Assembly: GCF_965249985.1 (NCBI RefSeq)
Contig: NZ_OZ252280.1
DNA: 64,000 bases
Reading direction: 5' to 3' (one strand)
Source: Algiphilus sp022763315
Lineage (GTDB): Bacteria > Pseudomonadota > Gammaproteobacteria > Nevskiales > Nevskiaceae
Positions 1 through 7,990 of the stretch are shown piece after piece (the stretch's first letter is position 1; every line of letters begins with the position of its first letter). The position numbers were made by a program, and so were the translations under genes. The notes beneath the pieces were generated by a model that saw nothing but the letters and a program-made list of their open reading frames with translations, was not told where the DNA came from and searched no databases.

Positions 1-414
1 ACGTTGGTGATGGGTAGCGCGCCCGATATCCTTCAGGTGGCACGCGATACCCAGCGCGCACCGGAGCAAGCGGCAGCGGTCTATTTCGCCATCGGCCAGC
101 GCCTGGATGTGCTCTGGCTGCTGTCGTCCATCGTCGGCCTGCAGGTTTCAGGGCGCTACCAGGCGCTGGCGCGCGCCAATCTGCGCGAGGACACCTACCG
201 CCTGCACCGACGCATCACCCAGCGGGTGCTGGCCGAGTCGCCGGAGGGGCCGGTCGACGATGCCGCCGCCTGCATCGAAGACTGGCTCGCCGCGCGCGGT
301 GACGCCGCCTACGATCTGCTCGGCCGGCTTGAGGGGCTGCGTAGTCACACGCCGCACGATTTCATGTCGTTGACCGTGGGGGTGCGCGCCCTGCGCCAGA
401 TCCGGCAGATCTAG
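1..414 (+). CDS. gdhB: NAD-specific glutamate dehydrogenase, C-terminal fragment (5' partial)
   Basis: The reading frame is already open at base 1, so this is the last ~137 codons of a longer gene. The helical segment, with residues such as LDVLWLLSSI and a final SLTVGVRALRQIRQI, resembles the extreme C-terminus of the large (~180 kDa) NAD-dependent glutamate dehydrogenases of Pseudomonas and relatives, which deaminate glutamate to 2-oxoglutarate in the cytoplasm. The catalytic part lies outside the window, so the assignment rests only on this tail. It converges with zapE, whose stop codon is 7 bases away, and no terminator is evident in the gap. Confidence 0.6.
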   Translation, partial: TLVMGSAPDILQVARDTQRAPEQAAAVYFAIGQRLDVLWLLSSIVGLQVSGRYQALARANLREDTYRLHRRITQRVLAESPEGPVDDAAACIEDWLAARGDAAYDLLGRLEGLRSHTPHDFMSLTVGVRALRQIRQI

Positions 415-421
415 GACCTGT

Positions 422-1534
422 TCAGGTGGGCTGGTGCGGCTGCGCCAGGTACTCGCGCGACTGCATCTCGAACAGGCGCGAACCGGTGCGCTGGAACTCG
501 AAGGTGAGCTTCTTGCCCACATAGAGTGCGTCCAGGGCCACGTCGGCGGCGATCACCAGCTTGACGCCGCGGTCGTAGAACTCGTCCACCAGGTGGACAA
601 AGCGACGCGCGCTGTCCTCCAGGGTGCCGTCCATCTGCGGCACGTGGCTGAGCAGCACGGTGTGATATTCACGGGCGATCTCGATGTAGTCGGCGGCCGA
701 ACGCGCGGTCTGACAGAGCTCTGCGAAGCTGAACCAGACCACATCGTCGACCGCGCCCAGCGCCTCGACATTGCGGCCATTGATGGTTAGCGTCACCTGT
801 CCGGTGCTTTGCGCGGGGGCGAGTTCGGTGAACTCATCGCTCAGCGTCTGCATGGCGCTGTCGTCGCAGGGGTGCAGATACAGCGGCACGCGTTGCAGGG
901 TACGCAGGCGGAAATCGGTGGGGCTTGCCAGCTCCATCACCTGGCAGTGGTTCTTGATGCGGTCGATGGAGGGGAGAAAGCGGGCGCGCTGCAGGCCGTC
1001 GCGGTAGAGGTCATCCGGGGCGACATTGCTGGTGGTGACCAGGGTTACGCCTTCGCGGAACAGCACCTCGGTGAGTCTGCCCAGGATCATGGCATCGGCG
1101 ATGTCGGAGACGAAGAACTCGTCGAAGCAGAGCACGCGGGTTTCGCGGGCGATGCGCTCGGCAATCAGCGCTACCGGGTCCTGCTCGTCGAGAAAGCGGC
1201 GCCGCTCGGCGTGGACCTGCAGCATGAAGCGGTGGAAATGGGTACGCAGCTTCTGCTCGAAGGGCAGGGCGGCATAAAAGGTGTCCATCAGATAAGTCTT
1301 GCCGCGGCCGACCCCACCCCAGAGATACAGCCCCTGCACAGGCGGCCAAGTCGCCGCGCTGCGCTTGCGCCGCAGCAAGCCGCCGCCGGCGTTGGGGCGG
1401 GGCGCCTGGATCAGCTCCTGGTGGATGGCGTCGAGTGCATCCACCGCACGCGCCTGGGCCGCGTCGGCCTCGATATGGCCGGCCGCAAGAGCGGCCTCGT
1501 AGCGCCGGCGCGGACTGTCATCGCGGCGGCTCAC
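422..1534 (-). CDS. zapE: Cell division protein ZapE (AFG1-type ATPase)
   Basis: A 370-residue AFG1/ZapE-family P-loop ATPase. Walker A is GGVGRGKT at residues 73-80 and Walker B is VLCFDEF at 134-140. E. coli ZapE is about the same length; it associates with FtsZ and affects Z-ring dynamics, especially at elevated temperature. I chose the GTG at 1534 because it overlaps the upstream stop as GTGA and gives the usual family length. An ATG 32 codons upstream would add an Arg-rich tail encoded inside the preceding gene. It is the last gene of a leftward, translationally coupled operon with plsC and an FAD oxidase. Confidence 0.9.
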   Translation of the reverse strand: MSRRDDSPRRRYEAALAAGHIEADAAQARAVDALDAIHQELIQAPRPNAGGGLLRRKRSAATWPPVQGLYLWGGVGRGKTYLMDTFYAALPFEQKLRTHFHRFMLQVHAERRRFLDEQDPVALIAERIARETRVLCFDEFFVSDIADAMILGRLTEVLFREGVTLVTTSNVAPDDLYRDGLQRARFLPSIDRIKNHCQVMELASPTDFRLRTLQRVPLYLHPCDDSAMQTLSDEFTELAPAQSTGQVTLTINGRNVEALGAVDDVVWFSFAELCQTARSAADYIEIAREYHTVLLSHVPQMDGTLEDSARRFVHLVDEFYDRGVKLVIAADVALDALYVGKKLTFEFQRTGSRLFEMQSREYLAQPHQPT

Positions 1535-2832
1535 GACGCTTCCTCCACGCCGAAGATGCCGGCCAGATAGTCGTTGAGGAAGAGACCGCGTGGATCGAGT
1601 TCGGCGCGCAGCTGGGCGAATTCGTTCCACAGGGGATACATCGTTTCCAGATCACGCAGGTGGTGCTCGTGCGGCATGATCCACAACGGGCGTGCACCGT
1701 GGCGCTCGAAGATATCGCCGGCTGCCTCGGCGTGGTCGCGCACTTTGGGCCCGGAGAGGATGCGCACGAAAGCCGTTTCGTTGCCGTAGGCGGGCGACAG
1801 CGCGGCATCGTCGGCGCAGGCGTAACGCACGCGCAGCACGACCCGTTGCTTGGGGTCAATGGCGCGCAACACACCGCGCAGCGCATGCAGGGTGTCCCCC
1901 AGCGCATCAATCGGCAGCGCATAGCCGATGGTGCCGAGGTTGGATTCACTGAACAGTTGCCAGCCGTAGGCGGCATCGACACTTTCGGGAATGCGCGCGC
2001 GCTCGGGGATCAGACGCCAGGGCAGTCGGCCGCCAAACTGCGGCATCACGTCAATCGCGCGGTGCACGGCGCTGCGCAGCCGCGCCGAACCACTCTTCAG
2101 TGCGTGGCGATGACGCCCAGGCGCGTGCCGTGGTCGTCGGTCGATAGTGCGCAGTCGCACGTCGTCACTGTGAGCAGTCCAGTACCACTCCACATAGTCG
2201 TGGGCACGCAGCGCATTGACGCGATTGATCACCGCATTGAGCGAGCGTCCCGTTACGCGCGACTGCAGATGGCTGGCGGCGATGCAGCGCAGACCGACGT
2301 GGGTCAGCACCCCGAGGGTGCCCAGGCTGACGCGAGCCAGGGGCAGGCGGGGGTCGTTGGCGCCGATGCTGAAGGCCGAGCCGTCTGCTCCGATCATGCG
2401 CAGGCCCACGACCGGGCAGGGGTAGCGGCTGTCGCCGGTGCCCAGGCCATAACTGCCGATGGACACGGCGCCTCCCACGCTTTCATTCCCGGACCAGCCC
2501 AGCGTCGGCAGGGCAAGCCCGTAGCTGGCCAGTTCGCGCGCAAGCTGAGACAAGCGGGTGCCTGACCGCACCCAGGCGATGCCGTGCACAGCGTCTACAT
2601 CCTCGATGCCGGTAAAGCGGGACAGCTGCAGCAGGCCGTCATCGCAGCGACACAGGGGCGCACGGGTATGGCCGCGACCAGCGACCCGCAAGTGACTGCC
2701 GGTTTCGGCCGCGTAGGCCACCTCGCGCTGAATCTGCTCAAAGACCGCGGGCGTGGCGATGAAACGCGGGGCATGGCCGTCTGGCTTGCGCGTTGCGTGG
2801 TGGGGGTTTCGGACCACGGACAGGCGGCTCAT
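1531..2832 (-). CDS. FAD-linked oxidase, aldonolactone-oxidase-like
   Basis: A 433-residue protein with a VAO/PCMH-type FAD-binding N-terminal half: RVAGRGHTRAP fits the pyrophosphate/histidyl-FAD region and GNESVGGAVSIGSYGLG the second FAD segment. The C-terminus (LDPRGLFLNDYLAGIFG) resembles the D-arabinono-1,4-lactone oxidase domain. It probably oxidises a sugar lactone or polyol using oxygen or a dye-like acceptor, but the substrate cannot be read from sequence. The ATG at 2832 overlaps the plsC stop as ATGA, and the stop overlaps the zapE GTG. A longer frame upstream lies inside plsC and is not needed. Confidence 0.75.
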   Translation of the reverse strand: MSRLSVVRNPHHATRKPDGHAPRFIATPAVFEQIQREVAYAAETGSHLRVAGRGHTRAPLCRCDDGLLQLSRFTGIEDVDAVHGIAWVRSGTRLSQLARELASYGLALPTLGWSGNESVGGAVSIGSYGLGTGDSRYPCPVVGLRMIGADGSAFSIGANDPRLPLARVSLGTLGVLTHVGLRCIAASHLQSRVTGRSLNAVINRVNALRAHDYVEWYWTAHSDDVRLRTIDRRPRHAPGRHRHALKSGSARLRSAVHRAIDVMPQFGGRLPWRLIPERARIPESVDAAYGWQLFSESNLGTIGYALPIDALGDTLHALRGVLRAIDPKQRVVLRVRYACADDAALSPAYGNETAFVRILSGPKVRDHAEAAGDIFERHGARPLWIMPHEHHLRDLETMYPLWNEFAQLRAELDPRGLFLNDYLAGIFGVEEAS

Positions 2833-3584
2833 GCAGCGGTTTCGCTCAATGCTTCGGCGTGGGCGTCTTCGGGCAGATGCGCCAGCATGGCACGTCGCAC
2901 CTCCCGACACAGATGCGCGGGTTCCTTGTTGGTCGTGTCATGGGGCGCAAGAATATCGATCTCGATGCGGGTGCGGCGCGGCAGGCGTGCATGCTCGCCG
3001 TAGAGCAAGCGCGACCCTCGGATAACCACCGGCACGACCGGGGTGCTGGTGCGGGTGGCGAGCAAAAAGGCGCCCAGCTTGAAGGGCAGCAGACCAGGAG
3101 GCCCTTGAAAGGTGCCTTCCGGAAAGATGCCCAGACTGTCACCTGCGCGCAGCCGCTTGAGCAAGGCGCGCGTCTGTCGGGCGCTCATCTGGATCGCGTC
3201 GCGCGCGATGAAGACCACGCCGAGCCGCGTCAGCACGCGGCCGATCAGCGGCCATTCGGCGGCATCGTCCTTGACCACATAGCTAATGGTGGGAGGCAGC
3301 GCGGCGGTCATCAGCAAGCCGTCCAGGTAGCTGGCGTGGTTGGCGACAACGATCACCGGGTCATTGTCGTGCTGCACCGTGCCGCGACAGCGGATGGGTG
3401 CGGCGCACAGCCACATGGCGAAACGAATGAGTGCGCCAGCCACGCGGCGTCGACGCTCGACGCCCGGCAGAACCAGCACCAAGGCGCTCAGCAGGCCGAA
3501 GATGAACACACCGAACACCAGCGCGAAATAGGCGCCGTAGAGCGCTTGAAGGAGGCCGGAGCGGGGCGGCGACGGGGCGCTCAT
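2829..3584 (-). CDS. plsC: 1-acyl-sn-glycerol-3-phosphate acyltransferase (PlsC/LPLAT family)
   Basis: A 251-residue LPLAT acyltransferase. The catalytic HX4D motif is HASYLD at residues 83-88 and the glycerophosphate-binding block is FPEGT at 154-158. A hydrophobic segment at residues ~15-40 anchors it to the inner membrane. The family transfers an acyl chain to lysophosphatidate during phospholipid synthesis, or performs related lipid acylation. I chose the ATG at 3584 because the 25 residues before it in the open frame do not look like the family. It is first in the operon with the FAD oxidase and zapE and is divergent from xerD, with only ~55 bases between. Confidence 0.85.
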   Translation of the reverse strand: MSAPSPPRSGLLQALYGAYFALVFGVFIFGLLSALVLVLPGVERRRRVAGALIRFAMWLCAAPIRCRGTVQHDNDPVIVVANHASYLDGLLMTAALPPTISYVVKDDAAEWPLIGRVLTRLGVVFIARDAIQMSARQTRALLKRLRAGDSLGIFPEGTFQGPPGLLPFKLGAFLLATRTSTPVVPVVIRGSRLLYGEHARLPRRTRIEIDILAPHDTTNKEPAHLCREVRRAMLAHLPEDAHAEALSETAA

Positions 3585-3639
3585 CGCCAGAATCTGTAGT
3601 GGAGTACCGCGATCATGGCGCGTAACATTACACAATGCA

Positions 3640-4584
3640 GTGGCAAAGCCTCGGTCCATGAAGCGGTCTTCGACGGCCGCGATGCCGGACGAAGCGGACG
3701 CTGGCCTGATCGCGGCCTTCGACGAAGCGCTTTGGCTGGAAGACGGTCTGGCGGCGGGCTCGCGTTCCGCTTATCGCAGTGACCTTCGCGCCGCCGCCTG
3801 CTGGCTGCGCGCGCGCGGAGAGACGCTGGGCAATGCCAGCCCCGAAAGCCTGCGCCGTTATCTGGCGGCGCGCGGTGAGGCGGGCGGCTTCGGTGCCCGG
3901 TCCCAGGCGCGGGCGCAGAGCGCGTTGCGTCGCTTCTTTGCCTGGCAGGCGCGTAGCGGAAGGCGCAGCGATGATCCTGCCGCCACCCTGCGCAGTCCGC
4001 GCCTGCCGCGCGCCTTGCCGGCCACACTGAGCGACCAGCAGGTGGATGCCTTGCTGGCGGCGCCGGATGTGGATACCGCGCTCGGGCTGCGCGATCGTGC
4101 CTGGCTGGAATTGATGTACGCCACGGGTCTGCGCGTGTCGGAGAGTGTCACCGTCGCAGTGCAGGCCTATGCGCCCCGCCAGGGCGTGATCCAGGTCCTG
4201 GGCAAGGGCGGAAAGGAGCGTTTGGTGCCAGTCGGAGATGAAGCGCACCACTGGCTGGAGCGCTATCTCCGCCACGCCCGGCCCAGTCTGGCGGGAGGGC
4301 GCGCCGACGAGGCCCTCTTTCTGACGCAGCACGGCAAGGGCATGACGCGACAGAATGCCTGGCAACGGTTGCGCCGGTATGCCGGCATGGCGGGCGTCCG
4401 GGGCAAGGTGTCTCCGCACACCTTGCGCCATGCCTTCGCCACCCATCTGCTGGACCACGGTGCCGATCTGCGCGCCGTGCAAATGCTGTTGGGACACAGT
4501 AACCTCAATACTACGCAGATCTATACCCACGTGGCGCGCGCCCGACTGAAGGCGCTGCACGCCGAACATCATCCCCGCGGCTGA
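3640..4584 (+). CDS. xerD: Site-specific tyrosine recombinase XerD
   Basis: A tyrosine recombinase of up to 314 residues with an N-terminal SAM-like core-binding domain (FDEALWLEDGL is very close to E. coli XerD) and a catalytic domain holding R165, K189, H260-x-x-R263, H286 and the nucleophile Y295 (numbered from the GTG at 3640). XerD works with XerC at dif to resolve chromosome dimers at the FtsK-bearing septum. The start is uncertain: GTG 3640, ATG 3658 and ATG 3682 are all possible, and E. coli length favours 3658 or 3682. The neighbouring dsbC matches the conserved xerD-dsbC order and argues against a phage integrase. Confidence 0.93.
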   Translation: MAKPRSMKRSSTAAMPDEADAGLIAAFDEALWLEDGLAAGSRSAYRSDLRAAACWLRARGETLGNASPESLRRYLAARGEAGGFGARSQARAQSALRRFFAWQARSGRRSDDPAATLRSPRLPRALPATLSDQQVDALLAAPDVDTALGLRDRAWLELMYATGLRVSESVTVAVQAYAPRQGVIQVLGKGGKERLVPVGDEAHHWLERYLRHARPSLAGGRADEALFLTQHGKGMTRQNAWQRLRRYAGMAGVRGKVSPHTLRHAFATHLLDHGADLRAVQMLLGHSNLNTTQIYTHVARARLKALHAEHHPRG

Positions 4585-4627
4585 ACGCAGACGACCCCAA
4601 CCGGTCCTAGCGTTTCACCCCTCATTC

Positions 4628-5464
4628 ATGGTTTTTTTCATGCGCTTTCTCCTCGTCCCTCCGCTTCTGCTCCTGTCCGGTCTGTTCGTGACCGCTTGCG
4701 GCGCTTCTGAATCCACCGCCCAGAACGCGCCCGATGCCGCCGCCGCGTCGGAGTCCACCAGCAGCGCGCCGGCAGCGCGCGAGGAGAGCGCCGAGTTGCA
4801 GGCCGTTCGTGAAAAGCTGGCCGAGCGTATTCCCGATCTCGCCTCGAGCGAGTTGCGCAGCACCCCCCTCGATGGCATCTACGAACTGTCGCGCGGCATG
4901 GCCGTTGGTTACGTGACAGCAGACGGCCGCTATCTCATCGAAGGCGACCTCGTGGATATGGCCACCGGACGACAGATCACCGAGGAACGTCGCCGTGAGG
5001 CGCGGCTGGAAGTGCTCGAGGATGCGGCAGAGCGTTCCATCCGCTTCGGCCCCGACGACGCCGACCACGTAGTGACGGTCTTCACCGACATCGATTGTGG
5101 CTACTGTCGCAAGCTCCACGATGAGATCGATCAGTACAACGACCGCGGCATTGCCATCCGCTACCTGCTCTATCCGCGCAGTGGGCAGAACAGCGCGTCC
5201 TACCGCAAGGCGGTAGCGAGCTGGTGCAGCGATGACCGGCACAAGACGCTGACCGAAGCCAAGCAGGGCGTCGATCCGGGCAGCAAGAGCTGCGCCGATC
5301 ATCCGGTGGATGCGCATCTGCTGGCAGGGCGCAAGCTTGGCCTGCGCGGCACGCCGATGCTGGTGTTGCCCAGCGGCGAGGTCGTGCAAGGCTATGTACC
5401 GGCGGAGCGCCTGCTCAGCCGCCTCGAAACCGATCCGGCGCAGGATCCGCTGGCCACGCGCTGA
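4628..5464 (+). CDS. dsbC: Thiol:disulfide interchange protein DsbC, predicted lipoprotein form
   Basis: A 278-residue DsbC/DsbG-family protein. An N-terminal dimerisation region is followed by a thioredoxin fold with active site C157-G-Y-C160 and the cis-proline loop RGTPMLVLPSG. It isomerises wrong disulfides in the periplasm and is kept reduced by DsbD. The leader is unusual: the hydrophobic stretch ends in VTAC with Cys24 in a lipobox position, followed by a ~30-residue Ala/Ser/Glu-rich linker. This suggests a membrane-anchored lipoprotein rather than the usual soluble form. ATG 4640 is an alternative start. The gene sits directly after xerD, as in E. coli. Confidence 0.9.
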   Translation: MVFFMRFLLVPPLLLLSGLFVTACGASESTAQNAPDAAAASESTSSAPAAREESAELQAVREKLAERIPDLASSELRSTPLDGIYELSRGMAVGYVTADGRYLIEGDLVDMATGRQITEERRREARLEVLEDAAERSIRFGPDDADHVVTVFTDIDCGYCRKLHDEIDQYNDRGIAIRYLLYPRSGQNSASYRKAVASWCSDDRHKTLTEAKQGVDPGSKSCADHPVDAHLLAGRKLGLRGTPMLVLPSGEVVQGYVPAERLLSRLETDPAQDPLATR

Positions 5465-5489
5465 GCATCCGCGCCATCCCGCAGCCATG

Positions 5490-5522
5490 AAAAAGCCGTG
5501 CCGTCTTGCGACGGCACGGCTT
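5490..5522 (-). terminator. Intrinsic terminator between dsbC and fdxA
   Basis: A 12-bp perfect stem (AAGCCGTGCCGT with ACGGCACGGCTT, loop 6) lies between convergent genes. Read leftward it is followed by a run of five U, so it best serves fdxA. Read rightward the tail is only moderately U-rich and may also stop dsbC. Confidence 0.85.
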
Positions 5523-5550
5523 CATCATTTCTGGGCCCTGGTCGCGGGCG

Positions 5551-5874
5551 CTAGCGTTCCAGCAGCTCCAGCTTGTCCGGTTTGCCGTCCCATTCCTCTG
5601 CGTCCGGCGGCGGATCCTTCTGCTCGGTGATCACCGGCCACTCCTTGGACAGGGCGGCGTTGAGCTCAAGGAAGTGGGCCTGCTCCTCGGGGAGGTCATC
5701 CTCGGCGTAAATGGCGTTGGCCGGGCACTCCGGCTCGCACAGTGTGCAGTCGATGCATTCCTCGGGGTCGATGACGAGGAAATTGGGCCCTTCGTGAAAA
5801 CAGTCCACCGGGCAGACTTCCACGCAGTCGGTGTATTTGCACTTGATACAGTTTTCCGTGACGACAAAGGTCAT
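5551..5874 (-). CDS. fdxA: Seven-iron ferredoxin FdxA
   Basis: A 107-residue ferredoxin of the Azotobacter FdI type. Cys9, Cys17 and Cys50 fit the [3Fe-4S] ligands, and Cys21, Cys40, Cys43 and Cys46 the [4Fe-4S] ligands, with extra Cys12 and Cys25. CIKCKYTDCVEVCPVDCF and CIDCTLCEPECP are hallmark segments. It is a small cytoplasmic low-potential electron carrier; FdI homologues are linked to redox-stress responses. The length and acidic C-terminal tail are typical. It stands alone, with a good terminator after it and the Nudix gene upstream on the same strand. Confidence 0.95.
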   Translation of the reverse strand: MTFVVTENCIKCKYTDCVEVCPVDCFHEGPNFLVIDPEECIDCTLCEPECPANAIYAEDDLPEEQAHFLELNAALSKEWPVITEQKDPPPDAEEWDGKPDKLELLER

Positions 5875-5926
5875 GGCGTTGATTCCGCACGCAGTTGATG
5901 GAAGACGCGGAGTATAACCTGCCCAA

Positions 5927-6517
5927 TCAAGGCTTTCCGCCGCCGTGTTCGGCAGCGCTTTGTTCGCGGTCGATGGGGCGGCGTGGTCGCTGGGTCAGAT
6001 CCAGGCTGTGAAATCCGCGCGTGCCCGCTTCGCGATCTGCCATCCAGAAGCGCAGGCTGTGCCAGATGGTCGGGAAGGCAAGGGCGTCCCAGGGGATGTC
6101 TTCGGGATCGATCAGCATGGTTTCTGAGCTCTCCGGCGTTGCCTCGTGATGCGGGCTGCGCATGCGCGCGCGGTAGCTGAGATAAACCTGCGCGATGTAG
6201 GGCACGTTGATCAGGGCACAGAGGTCTTCGATTTCAACATCGGCACCCGATTCCTCCATGGTTTCGCGCGCGGCGCCGTCGGCCGTGGTTTCGCCGATCT
6301 CCAGAAAACCGGCGGGGAAGGTCCAGTAACCCAGCCGCGGTTCGATGGCGCGGCGGCACATGAGGATGCGCCCTTCGTACTCGCAGATTGCGCCCACGAT
6401 CACGCGCGGATTGCGGTAATGGATGGCGCCGCAGGCTGTGCAGACATGCCGCGGCAGGTGATCCCCGTCGGGGATGATGACGCGGAGTTCAGCGGCGCAT
6501 TCGGAGCAGTACTTCAC
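5927..6517 (-). CDS. Nudix hydrolase with N-terminal zinc ribbon
   Basis: A 196-residue protein. Cys4, Cys7, Cys26 and Cys29 form an N-terminal zinc ribbon. The Nudix box follows from Gly70, with the REtmEEsGa core around residues 84-92 that binds Mg2+ and cleaves nucleoside diphosphates linked to another group. The ribbon resembles that of NudC-type NADH pyrophosphatases, but the protein is shorter and the substrate is unknown. I chose GTG 6517, just before the first zinc-ribbon Cys, with GGAAG 5 bases upstream. Earlier in-frame starts exist up to 6619 but would overlap the promoter region of the divergent outer-membrane gene. Confidence 0.8.
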   Translation of the reverse strand: MKYCSECAAELRVIIPDGDHLPRHVCTACGAIHYRNPRVIVGAICEYEGRILMCRRAIEPRLGYWTFPAGFLEIGETTADGAARETMEESGADVEIEDLCALINVPYIAQVYLSYRARMRSPHHEATPESSETMLIDPEDIPWDALAFPTIWHSLRFWMADREAGTRGFHSLDLTQRPRRPIDREQSAAEHGGGKP

Positions 6518-6672
6518 GCCGGCTTCCGCGGCGAAGAGCGAATTGGTTGCATAATCAAAGCCTAGCAGAGGCTGGACAGGGCTAGGCCGGATCAGGGATG
6601 ATCGGCCGTATTCGAACAAGGCCCATCCGGGCCCTTATTGGTTGTCCATCGTTTTCTAGGTCGGGGGAGCAC

Positions 6673-7254
6673 ATGAAGAAAGTAGTCGCCATCGTTGCCG
6701 CGTGTGCGTGGGCGGTACCCACGCTGGCGCAGGCCGGTTTCTTTGGGGAGGACCGGTCAGTGAAATATACCGTTGCGGCGGATTACGTCGAGAACGATGT
6801 CTCATTCTCGGATACCGATTTCCAGGGGCTTTCGAACCGGGATCTCGACACCGACATGGTGAATCTGAAGCTGGGCTTCCGGCCCGAGAACTTCGCCGGA
6901 CGCGGCTCCTTCGTCACCTTCGAGGCGCAGGTCGGGATGGGCCTCAGCGACGAGGAGAGTGCGAACGATATCGAGACGGATATCTACTACGGTCTCTTCG
7001 TTGTGCCGCACGCGGTCGTCTTCGAGCTGTTTGAGCTGTCCTTCCCGGTCGGCTATGCGCGGACCGAACTGAGCAAGGATGGCGCCACCGAGACTTTCGA
7101 CAGCGTGTCCTTTGGCGGCAACATCATGCTGCCGTTGCGCCTGTTCATGCCGGATGCACCGGACATTCGTATCAGCGGCGGTGGTCAGGTGTACCACCAG
7201 AGCAGTGAACTGCGCGTTTTTGGCTACAACGTCGGTCTGCGCTGGGACTTCTGA
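6673..7254 (+). CDS. Small outer-membrane beta-barrel-like protein
   Basis: A 193-residue exported protein of unknown function. A signal peptide (MKKVVAIVAACAWAVPTLAQA) is followed by alternating polar/hydrophobic strands and a C-terminal aromatic residue (GLRWDF), the usual signature for BAM-inserted outer-membrane barrels. Its size suggests 8 strands. I chose ATG 6673 because it is preceded by a strong GGGGGAG Shine-Dalgarno and starts a textbook signal peptide. It is divergent from the Nudix gene and has its own terminator downstream. Confidence 0.75.
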   Translation: MKKVVAIVAACAWAVPTLAQAGFFGEDRSVKYTVAADYVENDVSFSDTDFQGLSNRDLDTDMVNLKLGFRPENFAGRGSFVTFEAQVGMGLSDEESANDIETDIYYGLFVVPHAVVFELFELSFPVGYARTELSKDGATETFDSVSFGGNIMLPLRLFMPDAPDIRISGGGQVYHQSSELRVFGYNVGLRWDF

Positions 7255-7283
7255 TTCCGGCGCGCCGCGCGTCGCGGTCTGAG

Positions 7284-7323
7284 CGGCGAGGTCGGGGATG
7301 CCCGGCCTCGCCGTTTGTCGTTT
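7284..7323 (+). terminator. Intrinsic terminator after the barrel gene
   Basis: CGGCGAGG (7284-7291) pairs with CCTCGCCG (7306-7313). An inner CGGG/CCCG pairing extends the stem, and the tail is TTTGTCGTTT. It separates the barrel gene from the convergent tetR gene. Confidence 0.75.
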
Positions 7324-7342
7324 ATGGTGGCGAGGCGATCTA

Positions 7343-7990
7343 TTAGGCAGTCGCCAATTGCGCGCTCAGGGTCTGGTAGACCCAGCGCATCCGCGCTTCG
7401 TCAGCGGCGGCGTCGGTGCGGACCATCTGATCCACCGCTTCGCCATGGAACAGGCTGACCACAGCCTCCACCATTTCCGCAAAGCGCGCTTCGCCAAGGG
7501 TGGCGTGCGCTTCGGGCAGCAGCCGGGCTGCCAGTGCAATGGTTTCGCGTTGATTGCGCGCCCACACGGGCGCCAGGGTCTGATGCAGGGCCGCATCGGT
7601 ACGCGCCGCCATCAGCAATTCGAACCAGGCTTGCTGCAACGGACTGCGACAGTTGTCGCGCAGCAGCTCCAGCGAGAGCAATAGCCAGTCCTGATCGGCG
7701 TCGGGTTGCAGGGCGCGGAAGCGTTCGATGTAGCGTTCCAGCAAGCGGTCGCCGATATCGTTGGCGACGGCACGCATCAAGGCCAGCCGGTTTTCGAAAT
7801 GGCGGAACAACGCCCCTTGCGACAGCCCGGCCCGCTCCACGATGGCCTGGATACTGGCGCCGGCATAGCCCTGCGCGATGAGTACCTCGGCCGTGGCGTC
7901 AAGCAGGCGGCGGCGTGAGGCTTCGCGTCGCTGCTGCTGACTGCGCCGCGGCCGGTTCGAGGCCGCGGCGGATTTGGCGGCCGCGCTCAT
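7343..7990 (-). CDS. TetR/AcrR-family transcriptional regulator
   Basis: A 215-residue TetR-type repressor. The helix-turn-helix lies at residues ~44-65 (ASIQAIVERAGLSQGALFRHF), followed by an all-helical ligand-binding domain. The Arg/Gln/Ser-rich start is a short N-terminal extension. The ATG at 7990 overlaps the stop of the upstream amidohydrolase gene as ATGA, so the two are coupled. The natural inference is that it represses its own operon by binding the inverted repeat at 9826-9849, which overlaps the operon promoter. The ligand is unknown, perhaps the amidohydrolase substrate or product. Confidence 0.9.
   Translation of the reverse strand: MSAAAKSAAASNRPRRSQQQRREASRRRLLDATAEVLIAQGYAGASIQAIVERAGLSQGALFRHFENRLALMRAVANDIGDRLLERYIERFRALQPDADQDWLLLSLELLRDNCRSPLQQAWFELLMAARTDAALHQTLAPVWARNQRETIALAARLLPEAHATLGEARFAEMVEAVVSLFHGEAVDQMVRTDAAADEARMRWVYQTLSAQLATA

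Noticed and set aside
3640..4584. A phage or integron integrase
   Set aside because: The residues, length and dsbC neighbour all fit XerD, and no attachment site, tRNA junction or phage gene is nearby.
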